A DNA stretch of 29,759 nt, taken from assembly GCA_964370295.1 (NCBI GenBank), contig CAYJIR010000027.1, positions 1-29,759 on the forward strand. Direction: 5' to 3'. The stretch comes from JAAYCI01 sp964370295 (lineage in GTDB: Bacteria > Bacillota > Clostridia > Oscillospirales > Ruminococcaceae). The translations under genes were made by a program, and so were the position numbers. The notes beneath the pieces are model-generated. The model saw nothing but the letters and a program-made list of their open reading frames with translations. It ran no database searches and was not told the origin of the DNA. Position 1 is the stretch's first letter. Every line of letters begins with the position of its first letter. This document shows, piece after piece, positions 8,666-16,611 of this stretch.

Positions 8666-9586
8666 TTAAAACAGACCGGTGGAAAGATAGCGTCCGCCAC
8701 CATCTGCCAACAGTACCACAATGGATTTTCCGCTATTTTCTGTGCGTTTTGCCATATGGACTGCTGCCCAAACAGCTGCCCCGGAAGAAATTCCACAGAA
8801 AATGCCTTGTGTTTTGGAAAGTCTTGCACTCATTTGGAATGCGGCTTCGTCCTCTACTTGAACAATAGTGTCCACTAGACTGGCGTCGTAATTATTGGGC
8901 ACAAACCCTGCACCAATTCCTTGGATTTTATGAGGACCTTTGCTTCCACCACTTAAAACAGGCGATGCGCTTGGTTCCACCGCTACAATTTGAATGTTAG
9001 GGTTTTGGGCTTTTAGAAACCGAGCCACTCCCGTGATGGTGCCACCAGTTCCCACCCCGGCTACAAACATATCGACATCTCCCCGCAGGGCTTGATATAA
9101 TTCAGGTCCTGTGGTTTTTTCATGGATATTGGCATTGGCCGGGTTGTCGAATTGATTGGGCATAAAAGACCCAGGAATTTCGGAGTGCAGTTGCCGTGCT
9201 TTTTCTATAGCGCCGTTCATACCCTTGTCTCCAGGTGTAAGCACAAGTTCTGCACCATATGCTTTTAGCAGGGCTCTCCGCTCTTGTGACATAGTGTCCG
9301 GCATCGTTAACATCACACGATAGCCGTATTGTGCCGCGATGAAAGCTAAGCCAATACCGGTGTTTCCAGATGTTGGTTCAATCACTAAACCGCCTTTTTT
9401 TAAGTATCCGGTGGAAATGGCAGCTTCCAGCATGGCTTTAGCTGTTCGGTCCTTTACACTGCCTGTGGGGTTTAAAAATTCCAGTTTGGCTGTGATTTTT
9501 GCCAGAATACCTTCCTCTTTTTCAAGACGTTCTAAGCGCAACAAGGGTGTGTTGCCAATCAACGCATGCATATTGTTTACAGTCAC
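8666..9586 (-). CDS. cysK: Cysteine synthase (O-acetylserine sulfhydrylase)
   Basis: 306 aa PLP enzyme that makes cysteine from O-acetylserine and sulfide. The PLP lysine is in NPTGSVKDR; PTSGNTG is the substrate-binding loop; GVGTGGTITG holds the cofactor phosphate; GISSGAA is the conserved C-terminal PLP ring contact. The family's end sequence is kept as GGGRYLSTGLF. The start is probably GTG at 9586 (GGGAG 11 nt upstream on the minus strand); ATG at 9571 is the alternative. It lies 31 nt after the Rrf2 regulator and should share its transcript. In Bacillus, CysK itself binds the Rrf2 repressor CymR as the cysteine sensor, so the pairing here may be functional. Confidence 0.95.
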   Translation of the reverse strand: MTVNNMHALIGNTPLLRLERLEKEEGILAKITAKLEFLNPTGSVKDRTAKAMLEAAISTGYLKKGGLVIEPTSGNTGIGLAFIAAQYGYRVMLTMPDTMSQERRALLKAYGAELVLTPGDKGMNGAIEKARQLHSEIPGSFMPNQFDNPANANIHEKTTGPELYQALRGDVDMFVAGVGTGGTITGVARFLKAQNPNIQIVAVEPSASPVLSGGSKGPHKIQGIGAGFVPNNYDASLVDTIVQVEDEAAFQMSARLSKTQGIFCGISSGAAVWAAVHMAKRTENSGKSIVVLLADGGGRYLSTGLF

Positions 9587-9617
9587 AAATATTTATACTC
9601 CCTTTGATAGTATGGTT

Positions 9618-10031
9618 CTATTTTTGAAATCTTTGCACAACATCTTGTAAAGTTATGCTGTCAATATAGTTTTCTATTAATTCGTGCAGTCCTTCCCAAA
9701 CGAGTAATGTTTCGCATGATTCCTTGCGTGGACAACTGTTTTTGCATTGTTCCAAGCAACTAACAGGCGCAACACTACCTTCTGTCACACGTAAAATTTC
9801 GCCCACTGTATATTGTGAGGGTAAGCGAGTTAGCCGATACCCACCCTGTGGGCCACGCACACTTTGCACCTGGCCGGCTTTTGCCAATTGACTTACAATT
9901 TGTTCTAAGTATTTCATGGAAATACCTTGTCTTGTGGCAACGCCACGTAAAGACACAAATTCGTGTTCTTCTGCTTTGGCTAAATCCACCATTAAGCGAA
10001 GTGCATACCGACCTTTCGTGGAAATCTTCAT
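9618..10031 (-). CDS. Rrf2 family transcriptional regulator (CymR/IscR-like)
   Basis: 137 aa winged-helix repressor. It begins MKISTKGRYALRLMVDLA, the standard Rrf2 N-terminus, with the recognition region SMKYLEQIVSQL and the wing VRGPQGGYRL. Start ATG at 10031 follows GGAGATGAG; a longer frame from 10067 adds nothing conserved. Unlike Bacillus CymR it carries four Cys (92, 96, 100, 106). IscR ligates its Fe-S cluster with Cys92, 98 and 104, so a cluster or redox switch is plausible here. The position upstream of cysK suggests control of cysteine supply or Fe-S assembly. Which of CymR or IscR it resembles more closely cannot be settled by eye. Confidence 0.92.
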   Translation of the reverse strand: MKISTKGRYALRLMVDLAKAEEHEFVSLRGVATRQGISMKYLEQIVSQLAKAGQVQSVRGPQGGYRLTRLPSQYTVGEILRVTEGSVAPVSCLEQCKNSCPRKESCETLLVWEGLHELIENYIDSITLQDVVQRFQK

Positions 10032-10132
10032 AATCTCATCTCCTAGCTCACTTAGACATAAAGCCATTTATCAGTGACTGTATGAGTTTCCATCGTACAC
10101 TTCTTTGCTGCTTTGCTAGGGCACCCTTCCAC

Positions 10133-10161
10133 ATAATATTTCGTAGAAAATAGATGCCCAA
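10133..10161 (-). promoter_or_regulatory. Putative promoter of rrf2-cysK
   Basis: On the minus strand TTGGGC (10161-10156) and TATTAT (10138-10133) are spaced by 17 nt, about 100 nt upstream of the Rrf2 start. The leader has room for an autoregulatory operator, but I see no clear palindrome. Confidence 0.5.
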
Positions 10162-10222
10162 CCCCTTTTGCCAAAACTCCTCAATTTGTCAGTGCTCTTA
10201 GCACCGATTGGTTTATTATTGT

Positions 10223-10669
10223 TTACGTTTGCTGTGTGCCGCAATGTCCGCAATACACCGAATTTGTAGGATTCTCTTCTCCGCAATTTATGCAGCGGTT
10301 TTTCTGAAGGGCAAAGCCACAAAAACGGCAATATTGCAAGTCCATTGCATTGCGGTTGCCACAGCGTGCACAAGTGCGTTTTTCCAGTTCGGGATGACAT
10401 TTTGCAAGCAGGTCTTCCATCTCGCGCTCTAATTCGTGTCGTTCTACTTGGATGTTCTCGATTCTTTTTCGATGAAGTGGAAATTTATCTGCTGAAGTAC
10501 GGCGATACACTTGACGCCCTATGTCTGCATAAATTTCGTTTTCTTGCTGCTTTAAACGTCGAATCTTCTCTTTTTTTATTTGAAGCTTTTTTTCTTCGTC
10601 GTGAATGGGCAACTGTTCATAGAATTCTTTTGCTGCGCCTCCCAGTGCTCCAACAAAATCTTTCACCAA
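10223..10669 (-). CDS. Coiled-coil protein with two C-terminal zinc ribbons
   Basis: 148 aa from TTG at 10669. The start is fixed by a strong GGAGGTGAT whose core ends 7 nt before it; the in-frame ATG upstream (10693) lies before this site and is not credible. Residues about 24-95 are highly charged and form a probable coiled coil. Two zinc ribbons follow, C100/C103-C114/C117 and C126/C129-C140/C143, each CxxCG with 10 residues between pairs. Double zinc-ribbon proteins of this kind are common in Clostridia, with no assigned function. There are no membrane segments. It sits upstream of rrf2-cysK on the same strand. Confidence 0.85.
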   Translation of the reverse strand: MVKDFVGALGGAAKEFYEQLPIHDEEKKLQIKKEKIRRLKQQENEIYADIGRQVYRRTSADKFPLHRKRIENIQVERHELEREMEDLLAKCHPELEKRTCARCGNRNAMDLQYCRFCGFALQKNRCINCGEENPTNSVYCGHCGTQQT

Positions 10670-10833
10670 GGCATCACCTCCACAGTTGTGCATACATGCT
10701 GGAAGACAACTTGTCTGTTTTAAATCACTGTATTTATGTCTTTATTATACACCATAGTATACCATTTTCCAAGGAAATATCTCATAAAAATAGGTCATTG
10801 ACGAACTTTTTACATTTTGAACTATACATCGAC

Positions 10834-10880
10834 GATAAAAAACAAAAACTGCTGGCAAACTTTTGTTTGCCAGCAGTTTT
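10834..10880 (-). terminator. Terminator of the enzyme I gene
   Basis: A perfect 16-bp stem (10845-10860 with 10865-10880) and a 4-nt loop. On the minus strand it is followed by a T-rich tract (TTTTTGTTTTTT counting the stem end). It lies about 40 nt past the stop of the enzyme I gene. Confidence 0.92.
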
Positions 10881-10921
10881 AAGAGATGACTTTAGGGGAT
10901 GGAAAAGTAAAAATCATGCAA

Positions 10922-12628
10922 CTATTCACGTTTTAAAAGCTTTTCCACTTCAAATGCACTGTGCAATTGCAAACATTCTGCGGCCAAGCGCTTGCATTCA
11001 CTAAAACTACACTGGTTTAATATCTTTCGATTGTTTAAAATTTGTCCGGGCGTCACCGAAAAACCATCTAAGCCAAGTCCCAAAAGCAAGGGAAGAGCAA
11101 CCTCATATCCCTTGGGCTCACCGCAAATGTTGCAGGGGATATTATGGTGATGTGCCGCATCTACTATCCATTTTATTTGGCGAAGCACTGCCGGATGAAA
11201 GATATGACACAGATAGTTTATATCTTCGTTACTGCGATCTACTGCCAAAGTAAACTGAATTAAATCGTGGATGCCAATGCTAAAAAAGTCTACTTCTGCG
11301 GCAAAAGCTTCGCTTAAAATAACCGCTGAGGGAACTGCCATCATAAGGCCCAGTTGAATGTTTTCATCAAATGGAATATCTTCTCGAGTGAGTTCTTTTT
11401 TTACGGTTTGCACGGCCAATTTTGCATCTTTCACTTCTTCTATAGAAGAAACCATTGGGAATGTGATTTTAATGCTACCATAGGCCGAGGCGCGCAACAA
11501 GGCGCGTATTTGCGTGCGGAAGAAGCTCGGGCGCCCTAAGCTCATGCGTATGCCACGATAGCCAAGTGCTGGGTTTTCTTCTTCCCGTGGCCGTAGTTCG
11601 ACAAGTGGTTTTCCACCTGCACCGTCGTCATAAGTTCGTATTGTTACAGATTTACCATCCATTTTTTCAAGCACAGCACGGTAAGCGGCTACTTGTTCCT
11701 CTTCCAAAGGTAGGGGGGGATTCTCCATGTATAAAAGTTCGGTTTTAAGTAGGCCCAACGCCTCGGAATCTGCTGCGCATGCTGTTTGGACCTCTTCAAT
11801 GCGGCCAATGCTTGCCGTGAGCTCGATGCGGCGACCATCCCGTGTGATGGTGGGCCGTCCACGAAATAGTTTTGCGGCTTCTTTTTTTTCGAAAAGCTTA
11901 TCTGCACGCAAATTGAGCAGTTCGATTTCGCTTTGGTTTGGGTTGATCCAAATTTCACCGGTAGTGCCATCTAAGGCGACGATGTCACCTTCTGTTACCA
12001 ACTCTAAAATACATTTGGCTTCGAAAACAGCCGGTATACCACGGCTACGTGCCAAAATAGCCGTGTGGCTGGAATATCCGCCTGTCTCGCACACAATGCC
12101 TTGCAGACGGCTCATATCCAGTGTGATTAAATCCAGCGGCGAAAGCGAACTTGCCACGAGCACAGTTGGACGGTCTAAATTTGAATTGTTTTCAAAAGGA
12201 ACACCCGTCATTTCACGCAGCAAAGCATCCCGTAAGTTAAATACATCTTCCGCCCGTTGGCGCATGTACTCGTTTTCCATTTCTAAAAAACACCGCGCCA
12301 GTTTGCCGAATTGCAAATCTACAGCATATTCAGCCGATAGATTTCGCAAGCGTATGCTTTCTCTAATGGGACGCAATACTGCCTCTTCGTCAGAAAGCAT
12401 CATGGAATATGCTTCAAATATAGCGGCCTCTTGGTCGCCAATGTGCCGCGCTGTTTTTGCGCGAAAGCCCTTATGACGGCCCAGCAAGTGTTGCAAGGCA
12501 CGATTAAAACGGTCTAGTTCTCCTTTTGTTTTGCTACTTTTTCTTGGTACATAGTCCTGCGCTAATGCGGGTTGCCACACCAAAACCTGTGCAATTCCAA
12601 CGCCGGAAGACACACCGTTTCCAAACAT
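10922..12628 (-). CDS. PTS enzyme I homologue (PEP-protein phosphotransferase)
   Basis: 568 aa, full length for EI. EI moves phosphate from PEP to HPr, feeding sugar import. Numbering matches E. coli EI closely: phospho-acceptor His188 in GGYSSHTAILAR, Arg in TIRTYD and GYRGIR, and the acid/base Cys502 in NICGE. Two metal/PEP-site residues differ: Ala431 in LMMAVPSA where EI has Glu, and His454 in SIGIHDL where EI has Asn; Asp455 is kept. DIGGDK is DDGAGGK, and GMCGELAGD is NICGEPKGY. No HPr gene is adjacent. It is therefore either a low-activity or specialised EI paralogue or a diverged sole EI. ATG at 12628 follows GGGGAGGG. Gene symbol left blank because function is uncertain. Confidence 0.88.
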   Translation of the reverse strand: MFGNGVSSGVGIAQVLVWQPALAQDYVPRKSSKTKGELDRFNRALQHLLGRHKGFRAKTARHIGDQEAAIFEAYSMMLSDEEAVLRPIRESIRLRNLSAEYAVDLQFGKLARCFLEMENEYMRQRAEDVFNLRDALLREMTGVPFENNSNLDRPTVLVASSLSPLDLITLDMSRLQGIVCETGGYSSHTAILARSRGIPAVFEAKCILELVTEGDIVALDGTTGEIWINPNQSEIELLNLRADKLFEKKEAAKLFRGRPTITRDGRRIELTASIGRIEEVQTACAADSEALGLLKTELLYMENPPLPLEEEQVAAYRAVLEKMDGKSVTIRTYDDGAGGKPLVELRPREEENPALGYRGIRMSLGRPSFFRTQIRALLRASAYGSIKITFPMVSSIEEVKDAKLAVQTVKKELTREDIPFDENIQLGLMMAVPSAVILSEAFAAEVDFFSIGIHDLIQFTLAVDRSNEDINYLCHIFHPAVLRQIKWIVDAAHHHNIPCNICGEPKGYEVALPLLLGLGLDGFSVTPGQILNNRKILNQCSFSECKRLAAECLQLHSAFEVEKLLKRE

Positions 12629-12714
12629 ATTCCCTCCCCTTTCTACAAGATTTGGCAGAAAACATACTTATTTTTACTTTTATGGTGACTCGTCTTTTTA
12701 TCTTATATTTGACT

Positions 12715-12743
12715 ATTGTACCACAAATTTCAGAGCTGAACAA
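12715..12743 (-). promoter_or_regulatory. Promoter of the enzyme I gene
   Basis: On the minus strand TTGTTC (12743-12738) and TACAAT (12720-12715) are 17 nt apart, 87 nt before the ATG. Confidence 0.65.
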
Positions 12744-12817
12744 CATATTTTTTATCTATTTTTCCTAGTATTTTCATATGCATCTTTTCATCTTTTGATA
12801 AAAGGACTAGCTTTGCC

Positions 12818-12846
12818 TTGCTCTAGACATAGGGCGATGTTATAAT
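12818..12846 (+). promoter_or_regulatory. Promoter of the ABC exporter operon
   Basis: TTGCTC (12818-12823) and a perfect TATAAT (12841-12846) are separated by 17 nt, 37 nt before the first ABC gene. Confidence 0.75.
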
Positions 12847-12883
12847 ACTAAATATCTAAAATAATGGGAGGGGGCCACCAAAG

Positions 12884-14695
12884 GTGCAACACAAACAAGA
12901 ACATGTGCTGCAGTTTCTTTGGCGGCATAGCGCTTGTCGTCGTCAATGGTATTTTTTTTCCCTGTTTTGGGTTCTTCTTAGCATTGTCACCGGTTTTTTG
13001 GTGCCCCAAGTTGTTCGTTTTGCGGTGGATAGTATATTAGGACAAGGCGAAGATACATATTTTATGCAGGATTTTCTGCTTGAAAATGGGGCCATGCAGG
13101 GCCTGTACCTTTGTGCAGTGGCAGTGGTTCTTTTGGCTCTGGTATCATCTGTAAGTAATTTTTTATCGAGAATTTGTGTGGCCACAGGAACAGAACGCTT
13201 TGCGTCTCATCTGCGTAATAAGCTGTTTGCTCATGTACAACGGCTGCCTTTTTCTTGGCATATTGCTTCGAACACAGGTGATGTTATTCAGCGTTGTACA
13301 GCGGATTTAGATGCAATTCGTTCTTTTGTGGCCACGCAGTTTCTAGAGGTGATTCGCACAAGTGTGCTCATTATAGTGGCTCTTATCATCTTGTTTTCTA
13401 TGCATACAGGGCTTGCTTTACTAGTTCTATTGTTTATTCCACTCATTGTGGCGTATTCTTTGTATTTTTATCGTCGCGTGGGCGAGCGTTTTTTAGTTGT
13501 AGACGAAGCAGAAGGTGCCTTAACCAGTGTGGTGCAAGAAAATTTAACCGGTGTGCGTGTGGTGCGCGCTTTTGGTCGTGAATGTTTTGAGCTTGAACGT
13601 TTTGATGTGTTTAACTGTCGTTTTGCTGATTTGTGGATACAATTGGGCAAGGTGATGGCGCCGTATTGGGCTATAGGTGACTTTGTAACCGGGTTACAAA
13701 TTGTAGCGGTGGTGGTGGCCGGCTCTGTTTTAGCGGCTAGCGGTCAGTTAACGCTTGGGGAGTTTTTGGTGTTTGTGGCATACAACCAAACCCTGTCTTG
13801 GCCTGTTCGTGCACTGGGGCGCACGCTGGCTGAAATGAGTAAAACCCAGGTATCGGCCCAGCGTTTGCAAGAAATTTTAGACGCAGAGCCGGAGGAGGAG
13901 GAGGTAAGTGCAATTTGTCCGCCGCTTGCTGCGGATATCTGCTTTGAAAATGTTTCCTTTTCTTATGGAAAAAAGAATGTTCTGGAAAATATAAGCTTTA
14001 CCATACCTAAAAACACTACTTTCGGTATTTTGGGGCCTACGGGAAGCGGAAAATCCACCCTAACCTACCTTTTGTGTCGCCTATATGATATAGAACCTGA
14101 TAAAGGTCGCATTTTAATTGGGGGAGTGCCCCTTAGCAATATAGAGCGTAGCCATTTGCGAAAGCAAATAAGCCTTGTGCTACAAGAGCCTTTCTTGTTT
14201 TCTAAAACAATAGCGGAAAACATTGCTATTGCACAAGAAACGATAGATTTAGAACGTGTTCATCACTGTGCTGAAATGGCAAATTTGGACGAAAATATAA
14301 ATGGGTTTGCCAAGGGATATAGTACCATGGTGGGTGAGCGTGGTGTAACACTTAGTGGTGGACAAAAACAACGGATGGCAATTGCGCGCGGACTTATGCA
14401 AGAGGCGCCTGTGTTGGTTTTTGACGATTCCTTAAGTGCTGTAGACTTGGATACAGATGCGAAAATTCGCCATAATTTAGAGAAAGAAAAGAAGGATAGA
14501 ACTGTGATTCTCATCAGCCACCGCATCAATACACTTATGCGAGCTGACAAAATCTTAGTACTTGAAAATGGGCGTGTTGCCGCATTAGGCACACACCGCG
14601 AACTCATTCGTCAACCAGGGCTATACAAACGTGTGTTCGATGCACAAAGTCACTACGATAATGGGTTAGAACCTGTGTTATCTACTGATAAATAG
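12884..14695 (+). CDS. ABC exporter half-transporter, subunit with degenerate Walker B
   Basis: 603 aa: an N-terminal exporter membrane domain of about six helices (roughly 20-320), then an ATPase domain. Walker A GPTGSGKST is at 384-392, the signature LSGGQ at 490-494, Walker B VLVFDD at 510-515, and the H-loop His at 546. The residue after Walker B is Asp515 instead of the catalytic Glu. This is the hallmark of the non-catalytic subunit in heterodimeric exporters such as TM287/288, BmrCD and LmrCD. GTG start at 12884 with GGGAGGGGG 9 nt upstream. The partner gene follows after a short gap. Substrate cannot be told from sequence; drugs, lipids or peptides are all possible. Confidence 0.93.
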   Translation: MQHKQEHVLQFLWRHSACRRQWYFFSLFWVLLSIVTGFLVPQVVRFAVDSILGQGEDTYFMQDFLLENGAMQGLYLCAVAVVLLALVSSVSNFLSRICVATGTERFASHLRNKLFAHVQRLPFSWHIASNTGDVIQRCTADLDAIRSFVATQFLEVIRTSVLIIVALIILFSMHTGLALLVLLFIPLIVAYSLYFYRRVGERFLVVDEAEGALTSVVQENLTGVRVVRAFGRECFELERFDVFNCRFADLWIQLGKVMAPYWAIGDFVTGLQIVAVVVAGSVLAASGQLTLGEFLVFVAYNQTLSWPVRALGRTLAEMSKTQVSAQRLQEILDAEPEEEEVSAICPPLAADICFENVSFSYGKKNVLENISFTIPKNTTFGILGPTGSGKSTLTYLLCRLYDIEPDKGRILIGGVPLSNIERSHLRKQISLVLQEPFLFSKTIAENIAIAQETIDLERVHHCAEMANLDENINGFAKGYSTMVGERGVTLSGGQKQRMAIARGLMQEAPVLVFDDSLSAVDLDTDAKIRHNLEKEKKDRTVILISHRINTLMRADKILVLENGRVAALGTHRELIRQPGLYKRVFDAQSHYDNGLEPVLSTDK

Positions 14696-14753
14696 AAGAA
14701 AAATAAGGTAGAAAGCGTTTTGTTAAGTGTGCAAGCGATTATGGGGAGGTATG

Positions 14754-16577
14754 ATGCAAGAAAAAGCGGTTGAACATGGGTTTCGCCTTTCTATTTGGAA
14801 AAAATTGTGGCCGTTTGTTCGGCCTTATCGCAAATGTCTTGGCGGCATATTGTTGCTGATGCTGGCGCTTGCCTTGGTTGATGTGGCCATACCCCTGTTT
14901 TTACAGTGGGCTGTGGATCACTTTGTGGTGCCGGCCAGTTTAGACGGATTAGGTCCATTTGTGGCGCTGTATCTTTTGGTGTTGCTTTTGCAAGCCTTTG
15001 GCGTGGTGGGCATGGGACGTCTTGCTATGTATCTGGAGCTTAGCATGGGCAAGGACATACGTAGAGCTACTTTTTTACACCTGCAAAAGTTAAGTCTAAG
15101 TTACTACAACCAAAATGCAGTTGGTTGGCTACTTGCCCGTGTAATGAGCGATACGGATCAAATTTCCGCTGTGATTGCATGGAGCCTAACGGACATGTTT
15201 TGGTCATTGTTTTATGTAAGCGGTGCTATGGTGGCCATGTTTTTTCTCAACTGGCGATTGGCATTGCTTGTGGCTTTGGTGATACCGGCTGTGGCATTGC
15301 TTACAATGTTTTTTCAAAAACGATTTCTTTTGGCATTTCGCAACATGCGCGAAGCAAATAGCCAAATCACTCGGGCCTATAATGAAGGAATAACGGGTGC
15401 GAAGACTTCGAAAACATTGGTGATTGAAGAAAATAATTGCCGCGAGTTTGAAAAACACACACAGTATATGTATCGTGCTTCTTTACGTTCGCAATGTCTT
15501 TCTGCTGTGTTTATCCCGGTTGTTATATTTTTTTCCTCGTTTGCGCTGGCCATGGTTTTAAGTCGTGGTGGGCAGATGGTGCTTTTGGAAAGCCTAGAGT
15601 TGGGTCTGCTTTCGGCTTTTGTTAGTTATGCACTGGGTATTTTAGAGCCTGTTCAGCAAATTGCACGCGTTCTATCACGGTTTATTGCAACACAAGTGAA
15701 TATAGAACGTGTGAGCAACCTTCTGGCAGAGCCTGTAAGTCTTACCGATAAACCGGAAGTGGTAGAACACTATGGGGATACTTTTAATCCAAAGCCCGAG
15801 AATTGGGAACGGATGCGCGGTGATATTGAATTTAAAAACGTATGGTTTCGTTATCCGGATGGCAATGAGTGGGTGTTGGAAGAGTTTAGCTTACATGTTC
15901 CGGCCGGCAGTACCGTAGCTTTGGTGGGTGAAACCGGGGCAGGTAAATCCACGCTTGTCAATTTGGTATCTCGTTTTTTTGAGCCTACGCGTGGGGAGGT
16001 TTTTATAGATGGTAAAGAATACCGAATGCGCAGTATCGCGTGGCTTCACAGTCAACTGGGGTATGTGTTGCAGGACCCGCATCTGTTTTCCGGCAGTGTT
16101 CGCGAGAATATTCGCTATGGTCGATTGCAGGCGAGTGATGATGATATTGTAGCAGCAGCAAAGCTGGTTTCGGCTGACCGTGTTGTGGAAAAGCTAGCAT
16201 ATCGATACGAAACCGATGTGGGAGAGGGCGGTAATCGACTTTCCACAGGGGAAAAGCAACTTCTAAGCTTTGCAAGGGCAGTTTTAGCAGATCCGCCCTT
16301 GTTTGTGCTCGACGAGGCCACAAGTAGTATTGACACAGAAACAGAACAGCTCATCCAAAAGGCCATCTCGCATATTTTGCGTGGCAGAACCAGTTTTATA
16401 GTGGCGCATCGGTTGTCTACCATACGTCATGCAGACATTATTTTGCTTGTGGAGGCAGGTAAAATTGTCGAACGTGGCACACATGACGAGTTAATGGCAC
16501 AAAAAGGGTGTTATTTTCGTCTATATACAGCCATGCAGTTGGAGGAGGCAGAAGCACAGGCAGAGGAAACAAGCTAA
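14754..16577 (+). CDS. ABC exporter half-transporter, catalytic partner subunit
   Basis: 607 aa: six-helix exporter domain (about 20-330) and ATPase. Walker A GETGAGKST is at 392-400, signature LSTGE at 496-500 (degenerate against LSGGQ), Walker B LFVLDE with catalytic Glu521, and the H-loop His at 552. It complements the upstream subunit: this protein's Walker A/B pairs with the canonical LSGGQ of the partner to make the working site, while its LSTGE faces the partner's Asp515 site. GGGGAGG ends 4 nt before ATG 14754; the ATG at 14751 is too close to the site but is possible. It lies 58 nt after the first subunit and 34 nt before the next gene. Confidence 0.93.
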   Translation: MQEKAVEHGFRLSIWKKLWPFVRPYRKCLGGILLLMLALALVDVAIPLFLQWAVDHFVVPASLDGLGPFVALYLLVLLLQAFGVVGMGRLAMYLELSMGKDIRRATFLHLQKLSLSYYNQNAVGWLLARVMSDTDQISAVIAWSLTDMFWSLFYVSGAMVAMFFLNWRLALLVALVIPAVALLTMFFQKRFLLAFRNMREANSQITRAYNEGITGAKTSKTLVIEENNCREFEKHTQYMYRASLRSQCLSAVFIPVVIFFSSFALAMVLSRGGQMVLLESLELGLLSAFVSYALGILEPVQQIARVLSRFIATQVNIERVSNLLAEPVSLTDKPEVVEHYGDTFNPKPENWERMRGDIEFKNVWFRYPDGNEWVLEEFSLHVPAGSTVALVGETGAGKSTLVNLVSRFFEPTRGEVFIDGKEYRMRSIAWLHSQLGYVLQDPHLFSGSVRENIRYGRLQASDDDIVAAAKLVSADRVVEKLAYRYETDVGEGGNRLSTGEKQLLSFARAVLADPPLFVLDEATSSIDTETEQLIQKAISHILRGRTSFIVAHRLSTIRHADIILLVEAGKIVERGTHDELMAQKGCYFRLYTAMQLEEAEAQAEETS

Positions 16578-16611
16578 TAGTAAGCAAAAATAGAGAGGAG
16601 CACGGTGTAGT

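Noticed and set aside
8657..8675. Hairpin TCTGTTTT/AAAACAGA over the cysK stop as terminator
   Set aside because: No T-run follows on the minus strand, and the stem overlaps the coding end; too weak to call.
11727..12476. 249-aa plus-strand frame opposite the enzyme I gene
   Set aside because: Ser/Arg-rich shadow of a well-conserved coding frame.
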